Below are positions 51,945-60,982 of a stretch of 64,000 bases of DNA, piece after piece. A program made the translations under genes and the position numbers. The notes under the pieces are model-generated. The model was not told where the DNA came from, made no database searches, and saw only the letters and a list, made by a program, of their open reading frames with translations. How positions within the stretch are numbered: position 1 is the stretch's first letter; every line of letters begins with the position of its first letter. This DNA comes from DAOUCP01 sp034432155 (lineage in GTDB: Bacteria > Chloroflexota > Anaerolineae > Epilineales > Epilineaceae), in assembly GCA_034432155.1 (NCBI GenBank), contig DAOUCP010000035.1, positions 62,001 through 126,000 on the forward strand, in the 5' to 3' direction.

Positions 51945-54383
51945 ATGCTTGCGCCACGAAGGGGGAGCGCGAAGGAACGGGAGAGACTCCCGTGGCTGTG
52001 GCGCGGAGGCGCGGTGACGCTCGTGGTTGCCGCCTTCTTGGCCCGGTCCTACCGGCTGGATACCCAGAGTCTCTGGTACGACGAGGGCCTTAGCGTCGCG
52101 CTCGCGGGGCGCAGTCTGGTCACCATCGCCCGCAACGCTGCTGCCGACATCCATCCGCCGCTGTACTATGTCGCGCTGGCCGGGTGGACGCGCTTCGTTG
52201 GCTCGAGCGCCTTCGCCGCCCGCTTTCTGTCCGTCGTCGCCGGCACCTGTCTGGTGGCGCTGACCTGCGCCCTTGGCCGTCGCCTATGGTCCCCTGTCGT
52301 AGCTCTGGGCGCGTGCTTGCTGGCCGCCATCTCACCGTACCTGATCTGGTACAGCCAGGAAGCCCGGATGTACATGCTGGTCGCCACCCTGGGGGCCGCG
52401 GCCCTGTGGCTGAGCCTGGATCTCCTGGCCGCTCCGGCGTCCGCGAGCCGAGGGCACGGCAGTCGCTGGTTGGCCCTCCTCGCCCTAGAGACCGCCAGTT
52501 TGTACAGCCACTACCTGGTCGGAGCGAGCGTCGCCGCCGCCCTGAACGTCACGGCGCTGCTCGCGATCCGAGCCGGGAACTCCGGCCGCCAAGCGGGATG
52601 GTGCCGGCCCGAGACCCGGCTTGCCCGTCGGACGCCAAGGGGGTGGCGGCCCGACACGCTGCTCGCCCCACGGACGCCAAGGCGGTGGCGCCTCGACACC
52701 CTGCTCGCCCCCCAGACGGCGCGCCGGGGGCACATTCGCGCGGCCGCCGACGCGGAGCCATCGGAGGGCGCTCTTGTGGCTCGGACGGCCTGGCTCCGGC
52801 GCTGGCTCGGGGTGCAACTGGCAGCCTTCCTATTGTTCGCGCCTTGGCTGTGGTGGGCCTGGCCGACGCTGGCCCAGTGGCCAGCCACCAGCTCGCCCTT
52901 CGGCATCCGCTATGCCCTGGCCGAAGCCTTGCGGGTGTTCTCCCTCGGCGCGCGACGCCCGGACCAGGCCGCTGCCTGGACCTGGCTTTGGGCGGCAACC
53001 GCGGCCCTGGGACTTGTCAGCCCTGGGCGCCGCGGCCAGCGCCTCGGGCCGTGCCTGGCACTCACCTGGGCGATCCTGCCGCCCCTGGGCCTGTGGCTGG
53101 CGGGGCTCTCGCGGCCAGCCTGGGAGGCCAAGCAACTCATCGCTGGCGCGCTCGGCTTCGAGCTGCTCGCGGCAGCCGGCGCCGTCCATTTGGCTCGCTT
53201 GGCCGGCGGCGGTCTGGGCGTTGGAGCCCCACGGAACCTTGCCGCGGCGCCGGCCGCGCTCGACAGGGCCCTGCGCTCGGCGGTGGTCGGCGGTGTGCTC
53301 CTGGCTGCTCTCGGGTTGCCCCGGCTCGCAAGCCTGCTTGCCACGTGGCACGACCCACGGCTGCAACGGGACGACTACCGGGGCATTGCGCAGACGGTGG
53401 CGCAATGGGCAGGCCCCGGCGATGCAGTGCTGCTCAATGCACCGACGCAGATTGAGATCTTCGAGTACTACGATCGCCGCGCCCATCCCACCTACCCGCT
53501 GCCTCGCTCGCGGCCGCCCGACCGAACCGCGACCGAGCTCGAACTGGGCGCCATCGCCAGGCGGCACCGGGACTTGTTCGCCGTGTTGTGGGCGACCGAG
53601 CAGAGCGACCCGGATGGTATCGTGGAGCACTGGCTCAACCGCCAGCGCTACAAGGTCTTCGATCGCTGGTTCGGCAACGTGCGGTTGGCGCTGTGGGCCG
53701 AGGCGCGCCAGCCACTCCGACCTCGGGCGCTCGGCGCGGGCGTCGATTTTGGCGGCCAGCTGTGTCTGCGCCGGCTGGCACACTCGCCGCTCCGTGTGCC
53801 ACGGGGCGAGATCCTCACTCTCGACGCGTGGTGGCAGGCGCTTCGCCAACCTGAGGCTGACTACGTCGTCTTCGTGCAGCTCCTGGATGCCTCGGGGCGT
53901 CTGGCCGCGCAGCGGGACATGCCCCCTGGCGGTGGATCGGAACGGACCTCCCGCTGGCTCGCCCACGCGCCGGCGACGCCGTCAGCCACCGCCGGCGACG
54001 CAAGCACATGCGGGCTGGCGACTACCGCCGGCACCCGCGAGGCAGCCGCCGGCGGGAAAGCGACTGCCACCGCCGCCCGCGAGGGAACCGCAAGCCCGAT
54101 CGCGACTGCCACCGCCGCCCGCGAGGCAACGGCCAGTGGAACTGCGACCGCCGTCGCTGTGCATGATGCTGGGGCCAGCCAGGAGGCGACGGCTGTCACC
54201 CGCGGCTGGCACCTGGACCGAATCGGCCTTCGGCTGCCGCCGGACCTGGCACCCGGACGCTACACCCTCATCCTGGGGCTTTACCATCCGACCACGCGCC
54301 AGCGCCTGGCGCCGGACTCGGCGGCCACCCGGTCGCCCGGTGCGCCGGATGCGCTGACCATCGGCAGCGTCATCGTGCCATGA
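51945..54383 (+). CDS. GT39/ArnT-like membrane glycosyltransferase with two repeat insertions
   Basis: 812 residues. About eleven membrane segments; WYDEGLSVALAG carries the catalytic Asp/Glu of the family and DIHPPLYYVAL the next loop motif. It probably transfers sugar from a polyprenyl-phosphate donor on the outer face. A 14-residue Arg/Pro repeat sits in a loop near 215-260. After the membrane domain a soluble beta-sandwich region (VDFGGQLCLRRLAHSPL, LAPGRYTLILGLY) resembles that of the GT39 protein at 58370. It is interrupted near 680-745 by 14-residue Ala/Thr-rich repeats. Confidence 0.85.
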   Translation: MLAPRRGSAKERERLPWLWRGGAVTLVVAAFLARSYRLDTQSLWYDEGLSVALAGRSLVTIARNAAADIHPPLYYVALAGWTRFVGSSAFAARFLSVVAGTCLVALTCALGRRLWSPVVALGACLLAAISPYLIWYSQEARMYMLVATLGAAALWLSLDLLAAPASASRGHGSRWLALLALETASLYSHYLVGASVAAALNVTALLAIRAGNSGRQAGWCRPETRLARRTPRGWRPDTLLAPRTPRRWRLDTLLAPQTARRGHIRAAADAEPSEGALVARTAWLRRWLGVQLAAFLLFAPWLWWAWPTLAQWPATSSPFGIRYALAEALRVFSLGARRPDQAAAWTWLWAATAALGLVSPGRRGQRLGPCLALTWAILPPLGLWLAGLSRPAWEAKQLIAGALGFELLAAAGAVHLARLAGGGLGVGAPRNLAAAPAALDRALRSAVVGGVLLAALGLPRLASLLATWHDPRLQRDDYRGIAQTVAQWAGPGDAVLLNAPTQIEIFEYYDRRAHPTYPLPRSRPPDRTATELELGAIARRHRDLFAVLWATEQSDPDGIVEHWLNRQRYKVFDRWFGNVRLALWAEARQPLRPRALGAGVDFGGQLCLRRLAHSPLRVPRGEILTLDAWWQALRQPEADYVVFVQLLDASGRLAAQRDMPPGGGSERTSRWLAHAPATPSATAGDASTCGLATTAGTREAAAGGKATATAAREGTASPIATATAAREATASGTATAVAVHDAGASQEATAVTRGWHLDRIGLRLPPDLAPGRYTLILGLYHPTTRQRLAPDSAATRSPGAPDALTIGSVIVP
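52583..52712 (+). repeat. 42-bp tandem repeat, about 3 copies, in the GT39 gene
   Basis: Units at 52629 and 52671 share cggacgccaagg and encode RTP-R-W-R--TLLAP (14 residues). A diverged copy with a small indel precedes them. Confidence 0.75.
54018..54185 (+). repeat. 42-bp tandem repeat, 4 copies, Ala/Thr-rich
   Basis: Copies begin at 54018, 54060, 54102 and 54144, with exact 42-base steps and the shared start gcgact(g/a)cc. They encode ATATAARE-type 14-residue units near the end of the GT39 protein. Confidence 0.8.
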
Positions 54384-54417
54384 GCGCCCAGTCTGGCAGG
54401 GCTGCCGGGCACCGACG

Positions 54418-54446
54418 TTGCGCCCCTCGGCAGCGGCTGCCATAAT
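54418..54446 (+). promoter_or_regulatory. Promoter TTGCGC-17-CATAAT for yhhQ-queF
   Basis: TTGCGC at 54418-54423 and CATAAT at 54441-54446. No preQ1 riboswitch fold was recognised in the short leader to ATG 54470. Confidence 0.55.
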
Positions 54447-54469
54447 CGCTTGGCCAAACAGGACACCTC

Positions 54470-55219
54470 ATGGCCAATCGCGACAAGCTCCCCACCGCCG
54501 GTGCGGCGCGGCCATACCGGTTCTTGAGCACCATCACCGCCTTGTTCGTCACGGCCTTGATCACGGCCAACATCCTGGCGGTCAAGCCGGTTGAGCTCGG
54601 CAAGCTCGTGTTCCCGGCGGCTGTCGTCATCTTTCCTTTGAGCTATCTCTTTGGCGATGTCCTTACCGAGGTCTACGGCTACGCCCGCGCCCGCGAGGTT
54701 ATCTGGACGGGCTTCGCCTGCAACCTAATCGCCGTGCTGGCGATTGCCATCGCCGGCGCGCTGCCGGCGGCGACCTTCTGGTCCGAAGGGCAGAATGCCT
54801 ACCGTCTCATCCTTGGCGCCACGCCCCGTATCTTGGCGGCATCCTTCGCCGCTTACCTCGTCGGGGAGTTCCTGAACGCCTATGTGTTGGCTCGGCTCAA
54901 GGTAATCACCGGTGGCCGCTGGCTGTGGAGCCGGACCATCGCAAGCACTCTTCTCGGCCAGCTTGGCGACTCCGCGGTCTTCATCACCGCTGCCTTCGGC
55001 GGGGTCTGGCCAACCGACCGGCTAGGCGGGGCGGTTATCACCCAGTGGCTTCTCAAGAGCGGCTACGAAGCCCTCGCCACGCCGCTCACATACGCGGTGG
55101 TGAACTTTCTCAAGCGGCAGGAAGTCGAGGACTACTTCGACCGCCACACCGACTTCAGCCCCCTCCGGCTGCGTCGGCTGAGCCGTGCCTCCCGGCCCGA
55201 GAAAGGAGTCCCGCCATGA
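54470..55219 (+). CDS. yhhQ: Queuosine precursor transporter (YhhQ/VUT family)
   Basis: 249 residues with six membrane segments. Family signatures: TALITANILAVKPVELG, VIFPLSYLFGDVLTEVYGY, GEFLNAYVLARLK and RTIASTLLGQLGDSAVFI. Members import queuosine precursors such as preQ0 or preQ1. AGGA lies six bases before ATG. Its stop overlaps the queF start (ATGA), and the pairing with QueF fits salvage of preQ0 followed by reduction. Confidence 0.92.
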   Translation: MANRDKLPTAGAARPYRFLSTITALFVTALITANILAVKPVELGKLVFPAAVVIFPLSYLFGDVLTEVYGYARAREVIWTGFACNLIAVLAIAIAGALPAATFWSEGQNAYRLILGATPRILAASFAAYLVGEFLNAYVLARLKVITGGRWLWSRTIASTLLGQLGDSAVFITAAFGGVWPTDRLGGAVITQWLLKSGYEALATPLTYAVVNFLKRQEVEDYFDRHTDFSPLRLRRLSRASRPEKGVPP

Positions 55220-56169
55220 ACCAGGGCACAACACCCTCACGGAAGCGAATGGGCGTTCCATCGCCTGAGCAGCGCTCGCGGCCCGAGGGGCCCCCGCGAG
55301 CCATCCGCGCCATGGCAGGTACGAAGGACCGGCGCTCCAGTCCGCCCGCCGGGGCGGGCAGACCCGAACGGAGAAGCAGCAAGGACCGACGCTCCGGTCC
55401 GCCCGCCGGTGCGGGCAGACCCGAACGGAGAAGCAGCAAGGACCGACGCTCGGGTCCGCCCGCCGGGGCGGGAAGACTCGCACGCGGAGGCGGCAAGGAG
55501 CGCCGGTCGGGCCCGCCAGTCGGCACGGGCAAGCCCCGACGAGCGCCTCAGGAACGCACCGGCGCTGGGTCCGTCCGCCAGCCGCCGCCGCAGCGCGCCC
55601 CACGACGCGGCCCGGCATCGCGATCCGAGGGCCAAGCCGACTTCCCAAGACCCGGCCACCGGCGGTCATCCCCGGCAGCCGGGTCGCAGCGGTCGCGCTG
55701 GCAAGCTTCCCCCGCTCCGACCGCCGAAGCGTCGCCAAGCGCGGAGCCAGGCGCACCGCCCACTGCGCCGGCGCGTGAGGACCTTCTTTCCGGTCTTACC
55801 CTGTTGGGATCGCCCACCACGGGCCCGACGCGGCAGCTGGAGACCTTCGCCAACCTCCACCCCGAACGGCCGTATGTCGTCACCCTGAGCTGTCCGGAGT
55901 TCACTTGTCTATGCCCGGCCACCGGTCAGCCTGACTTCGCGCGACTGACCATTCGCTACGTGCCCAACGAGCGCATCCTGGAGAGCAAGTCCTTGCGCCT
56001 CTACCTTTGGTCATTCCGCAACGAAGGCCACTTTCACGAGCACGTCACCAACCGCATCTTGGACGACCTCGTGGCCGCCCTCGCGCCCCGATCGTGCGAG
56101 GTCATCGGGCGCTTCCATGTCCGCGGCGGCATCGCCATCACCGTGGAAGCCCGCTACCCAAGCCCGTAG
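55216..56169 (+). CDS. queF: PreQ0 nitrile reductase QueF with long repeat-containing N-terminus
   Basis: 317 residues. The C-terminal ~130 residues are a complete unimodular QueF: active-site Cys233 in TCLCPATGQPDF, the Asp of QPDF, YVPNERILESKSLRLYLWSF and the EGHFHEHV glutamate/histidine. It reduces preQ0 to preQ1 with NADPH. In the Bacillus enzyme this Cys is residue 55, so about 178 residues have been added at the front. They are basic, Pro/Gly/Arg-rich and disordered, with four 19-residue repeats (KDRRSGPPAGAGRPERRSS form). GAAAGGAG seven bases before ATG 55216 makes the start secure, so the extension is translated. Confidence 0.92.
   Translation: MNQGTTPSRKRMGVPSPEQRSRPEGPPRAIRAMAGTKDRRSSPPAGAGRPERRSSKDRRSGPPAGAGRPERRSSKDRRSGPPAGAGRLARGGGKERRSGPPVGTGKPRRAPQERTGAGSVRQPPPQRAPRRGPASRSEGQADFPRPGHRRSSPAAGSQRSRWQASPAPTAEASPSAEPGAPPTAPAREDLLSGLTLLGSPTTGPTRQLETFANLHPERPYVVTLSCPEFTCLCPATGQPDFARLTIRYVPNERILESKSLRLYLWSFRNEGHFHEHVTNRILDDLVAALAPRSCEVIGRFHVRGGIAITVEARYPSP
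55324..55551 (+). repeat. 57-bp tandem repeat, 4 copies, in the queF N-terminus
   Basis: Units begin at 55324, 55381, 55438 and 55495 with exact 57-base steps. The first three copies are nearly identical, the fourth diverged. Each encodes 19 residues. Confidence 0.92.
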
Positions 56170-56180
56170 CCAGGGCGCCT

Positions 56181-56216
56181 GCCGCAGGGGATCCCGGCGT
56201 GGCCGCGCCCTGCGGC
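56181..56216. terminator. Inverted repeat between convergent queF and guaA
   Basis: GCCGCAGGG (56181-56189) pairs perfectly with CCCTGCGGC (56208-56216), loop 18. There is no T tract. The right arm is part of a 20-bp direct repeat found at 56206-56225 and again at 56296-56315. It may terminate both convergent genes. Confidence 0.4.
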
Positions 56217-56317
56217 CGTCCGCCGCATTTGAGGTTCCCTTGTCAGCGCTCACTCGCCCTCTGCCACCACCGACACTGCCTGGCCCGCGCTCTCTCGCCC
56301 TGCGGCCGTCCGCCGGC

Positions 56318-58162
56318 CTACTCCCACTCGATGGTGCCCGGCGGCTTGGTGGTAACATCCAGTGCCAGCCCGCTCACCCCCGGCAGGGTTAAGAGATCGC
56401 GCCGCAGCTCGGCGAGCAGGGCGTCGGGCAGCCGAGCCGGTGCAGCGGTCATGGCGCGCTCCGAAAGCACCGGCCGGACGACCACCAGCTCAGTGCCCTG
56501 GCCATCGAGCGACAGGGGAACGAGCAGCGTCGGGCACTGCCAGATCGAGTCGTAGACGCCATGGCGACGCAATCCCGCATGGACGATGGCGTCCGCTTCG
56601 CGCAGCAGGTCCAGCCGCTCGCGGGTCACAGTGGCCGCGCGCGGCTCGGCGTGCCGCGGAGCGGCCAGGCCTAGATTCCACAGCGCCCGGTTGACGCCCG
56701 GCACCTCGCGGAAGATGCGCCCGGCGAGGCGGAGAAGATCGTCCCAGGGCAGGTTGCCGGTGAGCAGCACCGGATGTTCATAGCTCCGCAGGTCGGCCTT
56801 GACGCCGACCGAGCGGATGGGCAGCGCCAGCGCCTCCACACCGACCTCGACTGCCAGGCGCGCCAATGCCGGCTCCAGTTCCGCAAAGCCGTGCCGATCG
56901 GGCTCGCCGGACGAGCAGAGCAGCCTCACCGCGAGGCCAGGACCTGGAAATGGGTGGCGCCAGACGGCCGCACGCGGCATCCCGATCCTCTCACCCAGTT
57001 CCCGAACCTCTACCTTGTACAGGTCGGCCAGGGGCTCCACCACCCGGCCAGCGGCGATCATTTCGGCGACGATGGGCACGCGGTTGTGATGGGTCTTGAT
57101 GACATCGGCTCGCGCGGTGCCGCCCGTCTCGATGGTGTCCGGATAGATGGTTCCCTGGCCGAGCAGGAAGTGCTCGATCCCCAGCCTGCGCGCCTCGCGC
57201 TCGAACACGGCGATGAACGTCTCGCCGATGCGGCGCCGCTTCTCCTCGGGCTCGACAACGCCCGCGAGAGCCGACAGAAACTCCGCGCTGGCATCGACGA
57301 AGACGAGGTGCCGGTCCAACCCCAGCTCCGATAGCATCGCGAGGACCTCGCGACTCTCATTCTTGCGCAAAAGGCCGTTGTCGATGTGCAGGAGCTGCAG
57401 GCGGTCAGGCCCCAGCGCTCGGCTCAGCAACATCGCCGCCACCGTCGAGTCCACCCCGCCTGAGACCAACAGGAACACGCTTTGCTCGCCGACTTGCGCT
57501 CGCACGCGCTCCACCGCCTCCTCGAGGTAGCGCTCCAGGGTCCAAGTGGGTCGACAGCCGCAAATGCGCAACACGAAGTTGCCCAGCATCTCGGCGCCAT
57601 GAACGGTGTCGTCCACCTCGGGATGGAACTGAAAGCCATAGCGACGCAGCCCGTCGTGGGCAATCGCCGCATTCCGCTGCTTGGGGCTCGCGTTCTCGCC
57701 TAGCGTGGTGTAGCCAATCTCGCGAAACCCCGGGCCCAGCTCGGTGACCGAGTCATAGTGGCTCATCCAGACCGTCTCGACCGGGCCCAAGCCCTCGAAG
57801 AGTGGATGGGGGGTCACATGCAAGTCGGCGGGCCCCCACTCGCGGCCCCCGTGCACTACCCGGCCGCCATAGTGCTTGGCGATCTCCTGGTGGCCGAAGC
57901 AAAGCCCTAGGATCGGCACCGGCAATTCGTAGATCGCCTTGTTGTATCCGGCATCCTCATCAAATGCCGAAAGGCTCGGACTGCCAGAGAGCACAATGCC
58001 GCGATAGCCGACAAAGGTTTGCAAGGGGGCTTCGGGTTGCTGAATCTCGGCTAGGACATGAAGCCGTCGGATCTGGGTGGCGATCAGGTGGGCATACTGG
58101 CCGCCAAAATCGACGACGGCGATCCTGTCGTGACGGCTGTCGCGCCTGCGACCCTGGGACAT
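56318..58162 (-). CDS. guaA: GMP synthase (glutamine-hydrolysing), long eukaryote-like form
   Basis: 614 residues. Glutamine amidotransferase domain with Cys88 (GLCFGHQ), His180 and Glu182 (FQFHPEV); ATP pyrophosphatase loop SGGVDST at 234-240; C-terminus PPGTIEWE. It aminates XMP to GMP. The dimerisation domain is about 90 residues longer than in E. coli and carries LPIRSVGVKADLRSY and VNRAL blocks like those of human GMPS. ATG 58162 is used: an AAGGAGG lies 14 bases upstream, with a nearer G-rich run. The gene has its own promoter at 58188. Confidence 0.95.
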   Translation of the reverse strand: MSQGRRRDSRHDRIAVVDFGGQYAHLIATQIRRLHVLAEIQQPEAPLQTFVGYRGIVLSGSPSLSAFDEDAGYNKAIYELPVPILGLCFGHQEIAKHYGGRVVHGGREWGPADLHVTPHPLFEGLGPVETVWMSHYDSVTELGPGFREIGYTTLGENASPKQRNAAIAHDGLRRYGFQFHPEVDDTVHGAEMLGNFVLRICGCRPTWTLERYLEEAVERVRAQVGEQSVFLLVSGGVDSTVAAMLLSRALGPDRLQLLHIDNGLLRKNESREVLAMLSELGLDRHLVFVDASAEFLSALAGVVEPEEKRRRIGETFIAVFEREARRLGIEHFLLGQGTIYPDTIETGGTARADVIKTHHNRVPIVAEMIAAGRVVEPLADLYKVEVRELGERIGMPRAAVWRHPFPGPGLAVRLLCSSGEPDRHGFAELEPALARLAVEVGVEALALPIRSVGVKADLRSYEHPVLLTGNLPWDDLLRLAGRIFREVPGVNRALWNLGLAAPRHAEPRAATVTRERLDLLREADAIVHAGLRRHGVYDSIWQCPTLLVPLSLDGQGTELVVVRPVLSERAMTAAPARLPDALLAELRRDLLTLPGVSGLALDVTTKPPGTIEWE

Positions 58163-58187
58163 GCCCCCGCCCTCAACCTCCTTGGAC

Positions 58188-58216
58188 AGTATGCGCATTT
58201 CGCTGCGGCCCGCCAA
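58188..58216 (-). promoter_or_regulatory. Promoter TTGGCG-17-CATACT for guaA
   Basis: On the minus strand TTGGCG (58216-58211) and CATACT (58193-58188) are 17 bp apart. The start site would be near 58181, leaving a ~19-base leader. It lies in the 207-base gap between the GT39 gene and guaA; nothing else was seen there. Confidence 0.6.
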
Positions 58217-58369
58217 GGAGCAAGCGCCAGGGCAGCTCTGCTCTGGCGCGCCCGCCCACGCTTCCCGGCTGCACCGTCCGCCGGCCGTCCCTGGGCGCGT
58301 CCCTGCCAGCTGCAGCCATCCCCGCGCTCCCGCGTGTCACCGGCACACCCCAATGCGCCTCGCGCTGGC

Positions 58370-60982
58370 TCACCACACTGCCACCTCGCCGAGGATCACC
58401 GCCCTCGTTGCCGGTTTGGCGCCGGGACCGCGCACCGGCCACCGTTCGCCAGTCTGTGCCTCGTACACCCCGATCTCCACCGTGTAGGCACCCGGCGGCG
58501 CCGAATCGGGCACCCGCAACAGGTGTCGATCGAAGACAACGGCTCCCGCAGGCCTCCCTCCTTCCTGCCAGGGCCACCGTCCCCCGGAGGGTGGCCCATC
58601 CTGGCCCGCCCACAGGAGGCTGCCCTCGGGCCCGTGGGGCGGCCCCAATAGATGGGCAAACACCAGCGGCGATCCGGCGGGAGACATTGCCCGCCCAGGC
58701 AATGTCCAGCACAGATCGACAACCACGGCTCCGCCCGCACGCACCCGGTGCGGCACGATCCGCCCGGAGTGCAGCACCATCGGGCCGACGTGTACCGCCT
58801 CGCCAGCTCGCGCGCCACTGCACGGCGGTCCCGACAAGGCTGGGTTTTCGCGCACCGCCACTTCGCCACTGGCCGCACATTCGGGCTGGCCCCTCGCCGT
58901 GAGGGCCTCGACGGTGGCCCGCCAGTGCAAGCGCCCGCCCGGCAACCGGTCGTCGACGCTGAGTTGAAGCGGCAAGCGCAGCCAAGCCGGCGCGCTCGGC
59001 AGGGGACCATTCGCCGCATCGCCGGCCATTACTTCGGACACCGCCAGTACCGACTGGCCGACGGGGACGGTCATGGCCGCTGGGGAGGCGAAGAGCTCGA
59101 GACGCGCCACGTCACCCTTGCGCAGCCCCGAGGCAAAGACGCTAACGTACAGCGTGTCCCCGGGCCGAGCAGCACGGCTGGCGAAGCCCACCAGGGGCGC
59201 CATGCGAGGCCCGGACCTCGTCCTTGGGGCGGCCTCCTGTAACCTCGATCGCTCCGTTTCGGCATGCGCAGTGCTGGCGATCATCGTGCCGGGAAAGCGA
59301 CTTGACAGTCCGGTGGTGAGAGGTCGAAGGCCGTCGGAGGCATAGAGGTGCAGGGCATCGGCGCCGTAGCCCTCGCTCAACACCCGCGGCAGCCGGCGCG
59401 TCAGCCAGGCCTCGACTTCGCGCCCGGGATCCTGTAGTTCGCGTCCCCACTCCACGAGCCAGACCCTGCGATGCTCCCGCGCCAATCGAGCTAGTTCGTT
59501 TTGCCACGCCGTCTCGCCGAGCATGTCGCTGCCCCGGCTGGGGAACTCGACCACCATCGGCCGATCGGCCCAGGCGGGCGGTGACTCGGCCGGTAGCTCG
59601 AACGAAGGCCGGTTCCAGGGTTGCACCCACGCCCGATCGTAGTAGTAGCGAAAGAGCGGATAGCGGTTGCCGCTCACCAGGAGGACCACGTCGTCCGGTC
59701 TGGCCTGACTCCAGATGGCCAGCACCATGGCGTAGGGATCGGCCTGCAGCCGTCGCGCGGTGTAATGACTTGGCAGACTGACAAGCCCCGGGCCAAACAG
59801 GCACAGCGCAGCGGCAAGCCCTACTGGCCGGTGGGCTCGCACCAGCCGAGCCAGACCCCATGCCAGAAGCGCATAGACGGGCACGAGGAAGGGCACAAAG
59901 TAGCGCGCTTCGACGCGGGGGGTGTAGAACACCGATCGAGGCTGGGCGACGCCCCAGATGACGAGGGGCGCCAGAACGAGGAGGCCTCCCGCGAGCAGGA
60001 AGGCCCCAGGCGGTCCGGCCGGTGCCGCGGTGGCTGGGCCTACCTTGCCCATGGGGGCAGATCGCCTTAGCAAGGGATAGGCCAGGGCCGCAATCGCCGC
60101 GCTGCCACCCAACCAGAAGACCGCCGTCGCTGCGCGGCAATCGTTTAGCTCCGTCGATCGCCCGGTCGCCAGGAGTGTCAACCATAGCTGGGCGACGAAG
60201 CCCAGCCTGGGCGCCGGCTCCGGCAGGCGCCAGCTGGCCATCCGCGGCACGGCATAGGCAAGCCAGGGCGCGAAGGCCAACGCCAAACCCGCCAGGCCCG
60301 TCAGCCAGGCAACGAACCACTGCCGGGAGGTGCGCCGGCGGAGCAGGACGAGCCACGTCGCAGCGGCAAGCCAGGTCACCATCAGGGCCGCCAGGTAGAC
60401 GCTATACAGCGCCGCCAGCGATCCCGCGACTGCCGCCAGCCATCCCCCGTTCCAGGGCCTTCCCGCCCTGCGCTGCGCAGCCGAGAGCCAGCAGATAGCG
60501 CCATAGGTCGCCCAGGCAATCGCCAAGGCGGCCAGCATGTACATTCGCAGCTCCATGGACCACCACACGGCAAACCGGGAGGTGGCAACCAGTGCCAGGG
60601 CGAATCCTCCGGCCAGCCGACCACCAAGGCGTCTTGCGAGGGCCCAGGCCATCACCGCGCTCAGCACACCCGCGATGACGCTTAGGTAGCGCAAGGCGAA
60701 TTCCGTCTCTCCGACCAGTCGCTGCCAGGGCCAAAGCGCCCAGAAGAACAGGGGAGGATGGACGTCGCTTGCCGTCCAGGCGGTCATCTCGCTCCAGGGC
60801 TTGCGGACCGCCCAGACGGCCAAGGCCTCGTCCCACCAGACGTTGGCGTCGCCCAGGCGAACCAGGCGCACGAGGAACGCCAGCCCGACAAGGAGCAGAG
60901 GCAGCCACCGCCCCTCGGTTCGCGCCGCGCCCACGGCAACCGTCAGTCCGCCCTGGCGGTCCGTGGCCGTCGCCGCAGCCAT
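58370..60982 (-). CDS. GT39/ArnT-like membrane glycosyltransferase
   Basis: 870 residues. About eleven membrane segments, with the catalytic loop WWDEALAVWA and DVHPPLFFWAL, then a long extracytoplasmic part. Its last ~200 residues form a beta-sandwich (VPHRVRAGGAVVVDLCW, APPGAYTVEIGVYE) related to the C-terminus of the GT39 protein at 51945. It likely glycosylates lipid, polymer or protein on the outer face. The start is uncertain: ATG 60982 overlaps the upstream gene by 40 bases; GTG 60934 is the main alternative. Confidence 0.85.
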   Translation of the reverse strand: MAAATATDRQGGLTVAVGAARTEGRWLPLLLVGLAFLVRLVRLGDANVWWDEALAVWAVRKPWSEMTAWTASDVHPPLFFWALWPWQRLVGETEFALRYLSVIAGVLSAVMAWALARRLGGRLAGGFALALVATSRFAVWWSMELRMYMLAALAIAWATYGAICWLSAAQRRAGRPWNGGWLAAVAGSLAALYSVYLAALMVTWLAAATWLVLLRRRTSRQWFVAWLTGLAGLALAFAPWLAYAVPRMASWRLPEPAPRLGFVAQLWLTLLATGRSTELNDCRAATAVFWLGGSAAIAALAYPLLRRSAPMGKVGPATAAPAGPPGAFLLAGGLLVLAPLVIWGVAQPRSVFYTPRVEARYFVPFLVPVYALLAWGLARLVRAHRPVGLAAALCLFGPGLVSLPSHYTARRLQADPYAMVLAIWSQARPDDVVLLVSGNRYPLFRYYYDRAWVQPWNRPSFELPAESPPAWADRPMVVEFPSRGSDMLGETAWQNELARLAREHRRVWLVEWGRELQDPGREVEAWLTRRLPRVLSEGYGADALHLYASDGLRPLTTGLSSRFPGTMIASTAHAETERSRLQEAAPRTRSGPRMAPLVGFASRAARPGDTLYVSVFASGLRKGDVARLELFASPAAMTVPVGQSVLAVSEVMAGDAANGPLPSAPAWLRLPLQLSVDDRLPGGRLHWRATVEALTARGQPECAASGEVAVRENPALSGPPCSGARAGEAVHVGPMVLHSGRIVPHRVRAGGAVVVDLCWTLPGRAMSPAGSPLVFAHLLGPPHGPEGSLLWAGQDGPPSGGRWPWQEGGRPAGAVVFDRHLLRVPDSAPPGAYTVEIGVYEAQTGERWPVRGPGAKPATRAVILGEVAVW

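Noticed and set aside
54446..54470. preQ1 riboswitch before the queuosine genes
   Set aside because: The leader is only about 20 bases long and shows no H-type pseudoknot sequence.
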